A stretch of DNA of 35,626 bases from Acidimicrobiia bacterium (GTDB taxonomy: Bacteria; Actinomycetota; Acidimicrobiia; Spongiisociales; ZC4RG35). The stretch covers positions 1-35,626 of the forward strand of contig VXSV01000007.1 in the NCBI GenBank assembly GCA_009837815.1. The letters run 5' to 3'. Under the pieces are notes generated by a model. It was given only the letters and a program-made list of their open reading frames with translations. It did not search any database and was not told where the DNA came from. Shown piece after piece: positions 1 through 8,894 of this stretch (position 1 is its first letter; each line of letters begins with the position of its first letter). Made by a program: the position numbers and the translations under genes.

Positions 1-328
<328 letters not shown>

Positions 329-593
329 CACTTCGGCGGGCAGGGGGTCTCCCGTGCCCGTGTCGTGTCAATTATTTGAGTTCGCATCCTTTGATTAGGT
401 CCCGGGCCACCGTGGGGGCGACCCGAGCTCTGGATGCCACCGACCCGTCCCGAAGGGAATGTGAGGTCCCTCAGAGTGGATCGGCGCATACCGGCTTTTG
501 GCACACTATTCAGTTGTCAAGAAGCCCGCAGGGGTTCTCCCGAAACATCGGGCCTCCGTATGGTATACCCCCTCCCGACAAAAGCCAAATCAT
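329..593 (-). promoter_or_regulatory. rrn leader and promoter region between tyrS and 16S
   Basis: This stretch lies between the tyrS stop and the 16S 5' end, both on the minus strand. It contains CTTGACAACTGAATAGTGTG (about 502-521), which resembles the conserved antitermination/processing element found upstream of many 16S genes. Just before it are a CCCGA/TCGGG hairpin and an AGAA.CCC/GGG.TTCT hairpin. A plausible promoter lies near TTGGCT...TATACC (about 561-587, spacer about 15), but the spacing is poor, so the exact promoter is uncertain. I see no protein gene here. Confidence 0.55.
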
Positions 594-1781
594 TTAGTTG
601 AGGAACACCGACCTTCTCTTCCCCACCGTCAAAACTCTGTCTAGCAACACTTGCCGCTCGACTTCGTACCCTCCCACCGAAGCGCCGTCCACCCTGACCG
701 CCCCCGCATCAATCAGCCTGCGGGCCTCGCTGGCCGAGGCGACCAACTTTGCGGACCGGAGCAGCCCCGGCAAATACACCGGGTCCCCGGCGGGCAGGGC
801 GAAGGGGGGCGCGTCCTCGGGGACCCGGCGGTACTTGAACCTCCGGTCGAAGTCCTCTTCGGCGGCATCCGCCTCCCCCTCCCCTCGATAGAGGGAGACT
901 ATTCGTCGGGCCAGCAGTCGTTTGGCCTGTGCGGGGTGCCGACTCCCCGTCTCGACGCCCTCCAGGATCGCGTCCACCTCGCCGGCGGGCCGGTCGGCGG
1001 CCAGCCGAAACCACTCCCCCAGCAGGTGATCGGGGATGGACATGGTCTTTCCGAACATCTCCGAGGCCGGCTCGGTGACTCCTATGTAATTGCCCAGCGA
1101 CTGGGACATCTTGTTGCGCCCGTCAGTGCCGGTCAAAAGCGGCATGGTCAAAGCCACCTGCGGTTCCTGCCCGTACCGAGTCTGGATGTTCCTTCCCATC
1201 ATCAGGTTCCACAGTTGATCCGAACCCCCCAACTCCACATCGGCCCGGACAGCCACCGAGTCGTAACCCTGCAAAAGGGGGTAGAGGAACTCCGTGATGG
1301 AGATGGGGTTTCCCTCCGAGTAGCGGTTGGCGAAGTCGGAGCGCTCCAGCATCTGCGCCACGGTCACCGTCGTGGTGAGTTCCAGAATCTCGGTCATATC
1401 CAAAGATTCCAGCCATTCTGAGTTCCAGCGTATTTCCAGAGGCTCAGGGAGGAGCACTTGCCGGAACTGCTCGAGGAGCGGCTCGGCATGGGCCTTCACC
1501 TCCTCGGCGGTGAGACGTTTGCGGGTCTCGCTTTTGCCGCTGGGATCCCCCACCCGGGCGGTGAAGTCCCCCACGATCAGCACCGCGGTATGCCCCAGTT
1601 CTTGGAAATGTCTCAGTTTTCGCAACACCACCGCCCAACCCAGGGTGACCATCGGAGCGGTCGGGTCGAGACCCAGTTTCACCCGCAGTCGGCGGCCACT
1701 CTCGAGCAGCTCCTCCAGTCGACCGGGTGGCAGGATGGTGTCAGCGCCCCGGGTGGCCAGGTTGATGCCGGATTCATTCAT
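594..1781 (-). CDS. tyrS: tyrosyl-tRNA synthetase
   Basis: Cytoplasmic class I aminoacyl-tRNA synthetase that charges tRNA-Tyr. At 395 aa it has the usual bacterial length. The N-terminal Rossmann fold starts around KLGLDPTAP (residues 35-43), with GDFTARVGDPSG (71-82), GGSDQLWN (185-192) and a KMSKS loop reading KMSQS (224-228). A C-terminal S4-type RNA-binding domain spans about 340-395 (ASEARRLIDAGAVRVDG). The domain order fits the TyrZ-like branch. The HIGH signature is replaced by TLGW (46-49), which is unusual and is reported as a finding. The ATG start is kept because it precedes the conserved N-terminus with the normal spacing. The gene has its own promoter about 170 nt upstream and is followed directly by the rRNA operon. 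I see no T-box leader. Confidence 0.96.
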   Translation of the reverse strand: MNESGINLATRGADTILPPGRLEELLESGRRLRVKLGLDPTAPMVTLGWAVVLRKLRHFQELGHTAVLIVGDFTARVGDPSGKSETRKRLTAEEVKAHAEPLLEQFRQVLLPEPLEIRWNSEWLESLDMTEILELTTTVTVAQMLERSDFANRYSEGNPISITEFLYPLLQGYDSVAVRADVELGGSDQLWNLMMGRNIQTRYGQEPQVALTMPLLTGTDGRNKMSQSLGNYIGVTEPASEMFGKTMSIPDHLLGEWFRLAADRPAGEVDAILEGVETGSRHPAQAKRLLARRIVSLYRGEGEADAAEEDFDRRFKYRRVPEDAPPFALPAGDPVYLPGLLRSAKLVASASEARRLIDAGAVRVDGASVGGYEVERQVLLDRVLTVGKRRSVFLN

Positions 1782-1923
1782 GGATTGTCCCCGAATCTAG
1801 CCGAAGCCTGCGTATTGAACCCAAGCGGGAAGCGCCGTTCATGCTGATACGCCTCAGGCGACGCCGGACGGATGTCAGAACAAGTGCGCCTTTCATTGCG
1901 GACCCTATGTTCTCCTCGGCAAA

Positions 1924-1978
1924 GTGTACAAAGACAAACCGGCAAACTGTATAACAAATGGTCAACATTGTGTACAAA
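1924..1978. repeat. direct repeat GTGTACAAA flanking the tyrS/herA promoter
   Basis: GTGTACAAA occurs at 1924-1932 and again at 1970-1978, 46 bp apart. Each copy contains the palindrome TGTACA. One copy overlaps the -35 box of the tyrS promoter and the other lies just past its predicted start. This is an operator-like arrangement. The remainder of the 1782-2153 gap shows no convincing gene. Confidence 0.4.
1949..1977 (-). promoter_or_regulatory. candidate tyrS promoter (TTGTAC-17-TTATAC)
   Basis: On the minus strand, TTGTAC (1972-1977) and TTATAC (1949-1954) are separated by 17 bp, a good sigma-70-like arrangement pointing at tyrS with a leader of about 160 nt. The same spot on the plus strand reads TACAAA-17-TATAAC (1927-1955), a weaker divergent promoter that could serve herA. 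The spacing is seen directly; activity is inferred. Confidence 0.5.
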
Positions 1979-2153
1979 CGCCGGTACGACTGGTCCCGGT
2001 CACCACTCTGGGGCCTTGATAGCCGGCAGTTTCTCGGGTCATGCCGCCGTTGCGACAATGGGTCCCATCTCATCTTCGTCAGGGAGTGATGGCCGGGAGA
2101 ATGTCACAGGCGGTTAGTAATCTGACGGTGAGTCGGAATGCCGGGGTGCAACA

Positions 2154-3872
2154 ATGGCGGAAATCGAATCGGTTGGCAGGGTGCTTGGCACCGATCACTC
2201 GACGCCTTTGGCATTCTGGGTGGCGGTCGGAGAACATCAGCATCTACAGCTTGACGACCTGGTTGCGGTTGACCGGGTGCTGCCCACCGGTGAGATCATC
2301 TCCATCTACGGAGTGGTTGCCAAGGTGCGGGCCCGCCATGAAGGGGCAACATTCGACTCCGATGTCTTCCTGATCGCCGACGGCGTTCTACCGGCCGTCG
2401 TGTCGGAAGCGGCGGAGATACAGGTCACCCGGGTGGCGCCGGAGACCTTCGTTCCTCCCCTGCCGGGCGCGCCGGTGCGCCGTGTGGTTGGCGAGGAACG
2501 TGACGAGGCGCTTGACATGACCGAAGTGGAGCGTAAATTGCCTGCCGGTCTGACCCGGGAAAGCTCACAGCCGATGATGCTCGATCTCGATTTTCTGGAC
2601 GGCACCAAAGGCGCCCATGTCAATATCTCGGGGATCTCAGGGGTGGCCACCAAAACCAGCTATGCGACCTTCCTGCTGTACTCCTTGTTCAATTCCGGCG
2701 TTTTGGGGGCGGCGGCGGCCAACACCAAAGCGCTGATATTCAACGTCAAAGGTGAGGACCTGCTCTTTTTGGACCGGCCCAACAATCGCCTGGATGAAGA
2801 CCAGCGAGCTCTCTATGGTGTCCTGGGATTGGAGGCCCGACCTTTCCGATCGATCGGTATTCTCGCTCCACCCCGGAGAGGTGATCCCAACGGAACCCCT
2901 CACACCGGCGCCCGGACCACCGGGGTTGGTCCCCTGTATTGGACAGTGGCGCAGTTTTGTCGCCTCCGGCTATTGCCGTTTCTCTTCGCGGACGCCGAAG
3001 ACGAGCGCCAGCAGTACACCATTGTGGTGCATGCCGTCACCGACCAGTTGGAACGATGCGCCAGAACAACCCCTGCCGGCGATGGGGCGGTTCGCGTCGC
3101 GGGTCGGACGGCCCGCACTTTCGACCAACTCGTAGACGTGGTGTGTGATCAACTTCAACCCGAGGACCCCGAGGAAGGGCCCGATCCTCGCTGGAGCGGA
3201 CGTTCGGTCACCACCGGGACGATCAACGCCTTCGTGCGCCGGTTGTCATCGGCCCGCCGCCATGTCGACCATCTGATCAGGGCCGACCTGGCCGACGCCG
3301 AGACTCACGCCATCGACCTCGATTCCCAACAAGTGACGGTGGTGGACCTTCACCTCCTCCATGATCGGGCCAAGAGATTCGTGGTGGGAGTGGTGCTGCG
3401 CCAGGCTTTTGAGTCAAAAGAAGAGTCGGGAACCGCCGAGCCGCTGCAATTCGTGGTGCTCGACGAGTTGAACAAGTACGCGCCTCGTTCGTCGTCGAGC
3501 CCCATCAAGGAAATCCTGTTGGATGTGGCCGAGCGGGGTAGGAGCCTGGGGATCATTCTGATCGGCGCCCAACAAACCGCCAGCGAAGTCGAGCGGCGGA
3601 TCGTTTCCAATTCGGCGGTACGGGTGGTCGGCCGGTTGGACACCGCCGAAGCCGGACGCGAGCAGTACGGGTTCCTGCCTTCGGCCCAACGGCAGCGGTC
3701 AACAATTCTCAAACCGGGGGCCATGTTCGTCTCCCAGCCGCGTCTTCCGGTGCCGGTGCTCATCGAATTCCCGTTCCCGGCCTGGGCCACCCGGACCGCC
3801 GAGGCCGGCCCGGACTCGGCCTCGAGCGGGTCTGCCGATCCGCTGCCGGACCCGTTTGCCGGCCTCACCTGA
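2154..3872 (+). CDS. herA: HerA-like DNA-translocase ATPase
   Basis: Predicted hexameric ATPase of the HerA/FtsK superfamily, 572 aa. An N-terminal HAS-barrel-like domain (about 1-110) is followed by a RecA-like ATPase core. The P-loop region is GISGVATKTS (160-169), which departs from the usual G-x-T-G-S-G-K-S. Walker B is LQFVVLDELNKYAPR (431-445), followed by a sensor strand GIILIGAQQ (466-474) and NSAVRVVGRL (486-495). In archaea and Thermus-type bacteria HerA works with the NurA nuclease to resect DNA ends. Here the gene heads an operon with sbcD, sbcC and a NurA-like gene, which strongly supports that role. It ends 9 bp before sbcD. A more distant VirB4/DUF87-type ATPase is the alternative, but the context argues for HerA. 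Confidence 0.85.
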   Translation: MAEIESVGRVLGTDHSTPLAFWVAVGEHQHLQLDDLVAVDRVLPTGEIISIYGVVAKVRARHEGATFDSDVFLIADGVLPAVVSEAAEIQVTRVAPETFVPPLPGAPVRRVVGEERDEALDMTEVERKLPAGLTRESSQPMMLDLDFLDGTKGAHVNISGISGVATKTSYATFLLYSLFNSGVLGAAAANTKALIFNVKGEDLLFLDRPNNRLDEDQRALYGVLGLEARPFRSIGILAPPRRGDPNGTPHTGARTTGVGPLYWTVAQFCRLRLLPFLFADAEDERQQYTIVVHAVTDQLERCARTTPAGDGAVRVAGRTARTFDQLVDVVCDQLQPEDPEEGPDPRWSGRSVTTGTINAFVRRLSSARRHVDHLIRADLADAETHAIDLDSQQVTVVDLHLLHDRAKRFVVGVVLRQAFESKEESGTAEPLQFVVLDELNKYAPRSSSSPIKEILLDVAERGRSLGIILIGAQQTASEVERRIVSNSAVRVVGRLDTAEAGREQYGFLPSAQRQRSTILKPGAMFVSQPRLPVPVLIEFPFPAWATRTAEAGPDSASSGSADPLPDPFAGLT

Positions 3873-3881
3873 GCCGGTGGG

Positions 3882-5045
3882 ATGAAGCTGCTTCACACTT
3901 CCGACTGGCATGTCGGAAAGGCGATCAGAGGTATTTCGCGCGCCGAGGAACATCAGGCCGTTCTCGCAGAGATAGCCGCGATAGCCGAGCGGGAGGAGGT
4001 GGACCTGGTGATAGTCGCAGGCGACCTTTTCGACTCCTCGGCGCCAACCGCCCAGGCGGAGCAGATCGTATACGGGGCGCTGGTGGACCTGGCCCAGAGC
4101 GGAGCGGAGGTGGCGGTAATCGCAGGCAACCACGATCACCCTCGCCGTCTGCAGGCGGTCGCACCTCTGTTGCAATTGGGGAAAGTGCATTTGGTTGCCG
4201 AGCCCACCCGCCCCGACCACGGCGGGGTCATCAGCCTGCAGGCTCGGAGCGATCAGAGCGAGATTCGACTGGCGATGCTTCCCTTCGTGTCCAAACGGGG
4301 CATCGTCCGGGCCAAGGAGCTGGTCGGCAACCAAGCCTTCGAGAACGCCCAGCTGTACAGCGACCGCATGCGACTGTTGATCGGGGCGCTTTGCGAGTCG
4401 TTCGACGCGGACACCGTCAACCTGCTCACCGCCCACACCTTTGTGTTGGGAGGAGAGACCGGAGGTGGAGAACGACCCGCCCATCTGGTGGAGGAATATG
4501 CCGTGATGGCCCAATCCTTCCCGAGCGACACCTTGGGCTATGGCGCCTTGGGGCACCTTCATCGGCCCCAGCGAGTCGGGCCGACGCTTCACTATTGCGG
4601 CTCTCCGCTGCAGCTCGACTTTGGCGAGTCCGATCAGATGAAGCAGGTCAACATTGTGACCTTGGAACCGGGCCTGCCTGCCCGGGTCGAGGCGGCGCCC
4701 CTGCGATCGGGGCGGGAGCTTCGAACCGTCGCAGGAACCCTCGACGAACTGGCCTCGCTTGAAGTCCCCGATGATGTCTGGCTCAGGGTGGTGGTGGAGG
4801 GTCCGGGCCGGGCCGACCTGGCGCCGACCGTACGCCAACTTCTCGGCGACGGGGTGGTCGACGTTCGGCTCCAATCCCACGGATCAACCCGAGTCCGCCC
4901 CATGATCGACCACCGCGGGCGCTCTCCGCAGGAACTGTTCGGTCAATATCTCAAGCACCTCGACTTTGATGACACCCGGGTAAGTGACCTGTTCGACGAG
5001 CTTGTGGCCGGGGCGGACGAACCGAACGGGCAAGGGCGGTCATGA
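3882..5045 (+). CDS. sbcD: SbcD/Mre11-family exonuclease subunit
   Basis: Metallophosphoesterase subunit of the SbcCD (Mre11-Rad50) complex, which trims DNA double-strand ends and hairpins; 387 aa, normal length. The phosphoesterase motifs are in order: TSDWH (6-10, Asp8 and His10 as metal ligands), AGDLFD (46-51), AGNHDH (81-86), then TAHTFVLGG and GALGHLH for the later histidines. A C-terminal capping region follows. The ATG start lies directly at the conserved KLLHTSDWH beginning, preceded by a weak GGTGGG ribosome site. The 3' end overlaps sbcC by 4 nt (ATGA), so the two subunits are probably translationally coupled. Confidence 0.95.
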   Translation: MKLLHTSDWHVGKAIRGISRAEEHQAVLAEIAAIAEREEVDLVIVAGDLFDSSAPTAQAEQIVYGALVDLAQSGAEVAVIAGNHDHPRRLQAVAPLLQLGKVHLVAEPTRPDHGGVISLQARSDQSEIRLAMLPFVSKRGIVRAKELVGNQAFENAQLYSDRMRLLIGALCESFDADTVNLLTAHTFVLGGETGGGERPAHLVEEYAVMAQSFPSDTLGYGALGHLHRPQRVGPTLHYCGSPLQLDFGESDQMKQVNIVTLEPGLPARVEAAPLRSGRELRTVAGTLDELASLEVPDDVWLRVVVEGPGRADLAPTVRQLLGDGVVDVRLQSHGSTRVRPMIDHRGRSPQELFGQYLKHLDFDDTRVSDLFDELVAGADEPNGQGRS

Positions 5046-7909
5046 GGCCTTTGAAGCTGTCGATGAAGGGTTTCGGCGCCTTCCGCGAGCAGACCGACAT
5101 CGACCTCACCGACATCGACCTGGTGGCCCTGGTGGGCGCCACCGGATCGGGCAAGTCCACCATTATCGACGCGATCACCTTTGCCCTGTACGGCACGGTG
5201 GCGCGCTATGAGAACAATCGTCTGGTGGCGCCGGTGATCAACCAAACCAGCACCGAGGCGCAGGTAGCGCTGGAATTCGAACTTGACCACCAGACCTACA
5301 CCGCCGTCCGAGTTGTACGCCGCACCGGTGACAGCCGGGCCACCACCAGAGAAGCCCGGCTGGAACGGGGCGAAGACATCCTCGCCGCCGACGCCTCAGC
5401 CATGTCGATCAAGGTGGAAGGGCTAATAGGCCTGGATGTGGAGCAGTTCAACCGGACGGTGGTGCTCCCCCAGGGCAAGTTCGCCGACTTCTTGCATGAC
5501 AAACCCGGCAACCGACAAGACACCCTCCGCCAGCTGCTCGGCCTGCAAATGTTCCGACGGATAGGCCAACAGGCCAGACAGAGAAGCGAAAAGGCCCGCA
5601 ACCAGGTGGCCGCTCTCCAGCCGGAGCACGACAGCAAAGCCGAAGAGCTGACCGATGAGCATCGGGAGCGATTGCAAAACCGCATCAGGGACTTCGACAA
5701 AGAGTTGATCCACATAAAGTGCGACCGGGCAACCATCGATGAGCTGGCTGACACCCTGGCAGGCCTCAAGGATCAGATCGAGCTGCTGGACGAAAAGATC
5801 ACGGGGATGAGCAAGATTGCGATACCCGGTGACCTGCAGGCTCTGGCCGGGCAGATATCGGAGGCCCGGCACGCCGAAACCCAAGCAAAAGCCCTCCGGG
5901 GCGAGTGGACAGCCGCCCGACGACTTGCATACCAGGCCGTGGCGGACGGCCCCGATCTACGGTCGGTGGAAGAGCAGCTGAAAAAACACCACGAGCTGAT
6001 CGAGTTGACCGGCCGCCACGACACCCTGATCAAGACACGCCAGGAGGCAAACCTCCGGTATCAGTCAGCGGCCGATGAGGCTGGTCGAATGGAGAAAGCC
6101 CAAAAGAGACTGGACGACAAAATCCAAGAGACCCGCAACCTCGCCGGCCGTGCCCGCGCCCGCCGCGAAGACGCGGTAACCACCATCCAGATCGACACAT
6201 GGGAAGCGGCGTACCATCGCTACCGGGAGGCGGTTGAGAAAGCGGAAGACGCCGAACGCCAGGTCCAATCCGCCCAGGAGGCATTACCTGCGCTGCGGGA
6301 GGCGCTTGAATCGGCTACCGTTGCCGACCAAGAGGCATCGGCGCGACTCGAAGAGGCTCACAAACTGGCCGGGGTGCTTGGTCACCTCGACCTGCTTGCA
6401 GTCGACCAAGACTGCCCCCTGTGCTTGCAGCCGGTGACCGAACTTCCTGTCCACACCTTCGACGACGGGGACCTTCACCAAGCAAAGGCAGAAAAACAGC
6501 TCACCCAGGCCGCCCGGGCGAAGGCCCAGCAGATCTATGAGACAGCAACCGCCGAGTTGAAAGGCAAGCAGGCCTCGGCGTCGTCGGCCATTGCCGCTGC
6601 AAAACACCACCAAACGGAGATAGCTGCTGCACCTCCCCGCCAACAGCTAAACAAACTCCGACAACAAGCCATTGCCATCACCGAAGAGGTACGCAAAGCA
6701 GAAGAGGCGGTTGGGCAAGCCGAAGCCGAGGCAGGAGAACACCGAGATTCTCCGATCTACGCCCAGGCCATCCAGGCCCGTCAGGCCGGATCCGAAGATG
6801 TAACACGGCTGAATGTCGAAGCTGACCTTCTGTCCGGGAACCTCGCCTCTCTCCGAGATGAAGTGGCAAAGTTTCCGAGCCAAAAAGAGCTTCGCCGCCG
6901 GATGGCCGAGGCCAATGGTTTGCAGGCGGCCCTCGGAGAGGCGGATCAACAGCTGCAAAACGCCGAGGCACAGCACGAGAAAGCCGCCGGGCGACTGGCC
7001 GAAGCGGACGCTCAGCACAAACAAGCCACCGATCTGCTGATTCGAACTCGTGACAGTATTGCCAAATTTGAGCCTCCCCCCATGGGCCGATCCGGTCTAG
7101 TGGCGGAATGGTCAACTCTGACCGATTGGGCTGCCAAAGAGAAGCAAGCGGCCAAAACGGAGCGGGAAGGCGCCATCGAGAAACAGACCCGGTCGGAGCT
7201 TTCCAGAGACAAGAGGCTGGGGAATCTCAGATCGCGATTCGATCAGCTTCTCGGCGGCGCCGACTCCGGCGCAACTGTCGGGGATTTGGAGATTCGGCTT
7301 CGCGAGCAGCTGGCCGTCACCCAGACCAATCTCAAACAGTTCGACAAGGATCGGAAAACGCTCCAAAAGCTGGAGGCACAAATCGACAATCTGACCGAAG
7401 ATGCCCGGGTGGCCCGAAAGCTCGGACATTTGCTCCGAGCCGACGGCTTTGAGAGTTGGTTGATGGAAGCCGCTTTGGATCGACTGGTCGAGCGGGCCAC
7501 CGATCGACTCTATGAACTGTCCAACGGCCAATACTCCTTGGAGATTCACGACCGTGACTTCTATGTGCGCGACCACACCAACGCCGACGAATTGCGCCGC
7601 GCCCGGACATTGTCGGGTGGCGAGACCTTCCTCGCATCCCTGTCCCTCTCCCTGGCTCTGGCCCACACCACCTCCGACCTTTCAACCGGGGTAATGCCCG
7701 CTATGGAGTCCATCTTTTTGGACGAAGGTTTCGGAACCCTGGACCCCCACACTTTGGAGACCGTGGCGACCGCGGTGGAGGAACTGGGCGCCGAGGGCAA
7801 GCTGGTGGGGATAGTAACCCACATCCGCGAACTGGCCGACCGTATGCCGGTGCGATTGGAACTCACCAAGACCGGTGGAACCGCACGGGTGGCGCGGGTC
7901 GAAAACTGA
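5042..7909 (+). CDS. sbcC: SbcC/Rad50-family SMC-like ATPase
   Basis: Large ATPase subunit of SbcCD, 955 aa. Walker A is VGATGSGKST (31-40). Two long coiled-coil arms rich in A, E, Q, K and R flank a zinc hook with CPLC (458-461). The ABC signature is LSGGETFLASLSL (from 857), and Walker B plus D-loop is IFLDEGFGTLD (about 891-901). This is the complete Rad50/SbcC layout. ATP-driven movement of the head domains gates the SbcD nuclease. The start ATG overlaps the sbcD stop and the stop overlaps the next gene (TGATG), so this is a compact four-gene operon with herA upstream and the NurA-like gene downstream. Confidence 0.95.
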   Translation: MRPLKLSMKGFGAFREQTDIDLTDIDLVALVGATGSGKSTIIDAITFALYGTVARYENNRLVAPVINQTSTEAQVALEFELDHQTYTAVRVVRRTGDSRATTREARLERGEDILAADASAMSIKVEGLIGLDVEQFNRTVVLPQGKFADFLHDKPGNRQDTLRQLLGLQMFRRIGQQARQRSEKARNQVAALQPEHDSKAEELTDEHRERLQNRIRDFDKELIHIKCDRATIDELADTLAGLKDQIELLDEKITGMSKIAIPGDLQALAGQISEARHAETQAKALRGEWTAARRLAYQAVADGPDLRSVEEQLKKHHELIELTGRHDTLIKTRQEANLRYQSAADEAGRMEKAQKRLDDKIQETRNLAGRARARREDAVTTIQIDTWEAAYHRYREAVEKAEDAERQVQSAQEALPALREALESATVADQEASARLEEAHKLAGVLGHLDLLAVDQDCPLCLQPVTELPVHTFDDGDLHQAKAEKQLTQAARAKAQQIYETATAELKGKQASASSAIAAAKHHQTEIAAAPPRQQLNKLRQQAIAITEEVRKAEEAVGQAEAEAGEHRDSPIYAQAIQARQAGSEDVTRLNVEADLLSGNLASLRDEVAKFPSQKELRRRMAEANGLQAALGEADQQLQNAEAQHEKAAGRLAEADAQHKQATDLLIRTRDSIAKFEPPPMGRSGLVAEWSTLTDWAAKEKQAAKTEREGAIEKQTRSELSRDKRLGNLRSRFDQLLGGADSGATVGDLEIRLREQLAVTQTNLKQFDKDRKTLQKLEAQIDNLTEDARVARKLGHLLRADGFESWLMEAALDRLVERATDRLYELSNGQYSLEIHDRDFYVRDHTNADELRRARTLSGGETFLASLSLSLALAHTTSDLSTGVMPAMESIFLDEGFGTLDPHTLETVATAVEELGAEGKLVGIVTHIRELADRMPVRLELTKTGGTARVARVEN

Positions 7910-8838
7910 TGCGCTTTTCGGTTGAGACCTGGGCGCCCGAATACGGGGCATCGGTCAACTGGCCGTCCATCGAGGAAACGGATGATGAGGTGGATGTTGA
8001 GGTCGAGAAAAGGATCTCGGACTGGGCGCCGATCGACTCCCCCCCTCCGACCATCCCCGAAGAGATCGTATTCATCGATGGGATCCAGCGCATCGACGCT
8101 CGGATCTGGATTCACCACGAAGGGCTTTCCACTCCTGCTGTGTGCGCGTCTTTGGCGGCGGGAGCCACCATCTGCCGACCGGGGCAGGCTCTCATCGAAG
8201 ATGTGAAGGTCTGCAGGGTGCTGATCGCCCCGGCCTCCTCTCCCGCATCCCCCATCAAAACCCGTCATGCCGTGTATGAATTCGCGCCGGCCGCGGACGC
8301 CACGCCCGAAGCCACCTACCGGGCGATTCATGATCGGCGCCATCACATGGAAACCAGAGTGGCAGCAGCCATCCGAAGCGATCTGATCGTGTTTGACGGC
8401 CCTTTGCGGGGACGCAACCACCACAACGCCGTGGGCTATGTCAAAACCCACCATCGCTTCTATTTGACCGATGGACTGAAGCCGGTGCTGGGCGACCTGG
8501 GTGACGGACAGCGAACCCCCCTGTTCCTTATCGGGGGCGGCCCGGGAGGCGGAAGGTGGTCTTGGTATTTGCGGCTCCCCGGTCCCCGGGCGCATCCATT
8601 CGCCGGGATCGTCCGTTTGGAACTACCGGGCGTCGGGACCGCCGACGAAGCTGTGGCCCGGGTGGGTTTGGTCGGTTCCTGTCTTCCCCGGTTCGCCAGC
8701 GAACCCCACCGCGAATCGCGATCCCCGCAGAATCTTTACCCCATCGCGGGGTTGGAGCGGCAACTTCGACAACGCCTGGGGGATCAGGTTTTCCTCGACA
8801 GGGAACTGCGGATCATGGCCGCCGGCGGAACTATGTAG
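7909..8838 (+). CDS. nurA: NurA-like nuclease
   Basis: 309 aa. Family-like motifs are IVFIDGIQRID (53-63, Asp57), LIVFDGPLRGRN (159-170, Asp163), VGYVKTHHRFYL (175-186) and the late PQNLYPIAGLERQL (273-286). They follow the order of NurA: an N-terminal Asp after a beta strand, a second D-G-P-L strand, then a C-terminal YP motif. NurA is a 5'-3' nuclease that partners HerA in end resection. The ATG overlaps the sbcC stop (TGATG), which places it in the herA-sbcD-sbcC operon. The sequence is divergent, and the usual C-terminal acidic/His ligand after YP is not obvious, so catalytic activity is inferred rather than shown. Confidence 0.75.
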   Translation: MRFSVETWAPEYGASVNWPSIEETDDEVDVEVEKRISDWAPIDSPPPTIPEEIVFIDGIQRIDARIWIHHEGLSTPAVCASLAAGATICRPGQALIEDVKVCRVLIAPASSPASPIKTRHAVYEFAPAADATPEATYRAIHDRRHHMETRVAAAIRSDLIVFDGPLRGRNHHNAVGYVKTHHRFYLTDGLKPVLGDLGDGQRTPLFLIGGGPGGGRWSWYLRLPGPRAHPFAGIVRLELPGVGTADEAVARVGLVGSCLPRFASEPHRESRSPQNLYPIAGLERQLRQRLGDQVFLDRELRIMAAGGTM

Positions 8839-8839
8839 A

Positions 8840-8870
8840 GGGGAGTTCCCCGACAGCTTCCGGGAACCCC
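8840..8870 (+). terminator. hairpin just after the nurA-like gene
   Basis: GGGGAGTTCCC (8840-8850) pairs with GGGAACCCC (8862-8870) across an 11-nt loop with one bulged A. It starts 2 nt after the stop codon. No T-tract follows, so it may be a weak or U-less terminator, or an mRNA 3' stabiliser. Confidence 0.45.
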
Positions 8871-8894
8871 GATTTCGGGCTGCTGCCAGTCCTC

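Noticed and set aside
1774-1893. 40-aa Arg-rich peptide (MKGALVLTSVRRRLRRIS...) overlapping the tyrS start, as a leader peptide
   Set aside because: No tyrosine codons, poor ribosome-site spacing and no attenuator structure; considered chance.
1782-1948. T-box riboswitch in front of tyrS
   Set aside because: No T-box core (AGGGTGGNACCGCG) or antiterminator is visible in the leader.
3699-4880. 393-aa minus-strand ORF opposite sbcD
   Set aside because: Lies antisense to a well-supported gene, has low-complexity His/Gln/Gly-rich composition and no recognisable motif; it is a GC-rich shadow.
7561-8595. 344-aa minus-strand ORF opposite sbcC/nurA
   Set aside because: Antisense shadow with no family-like sequence.
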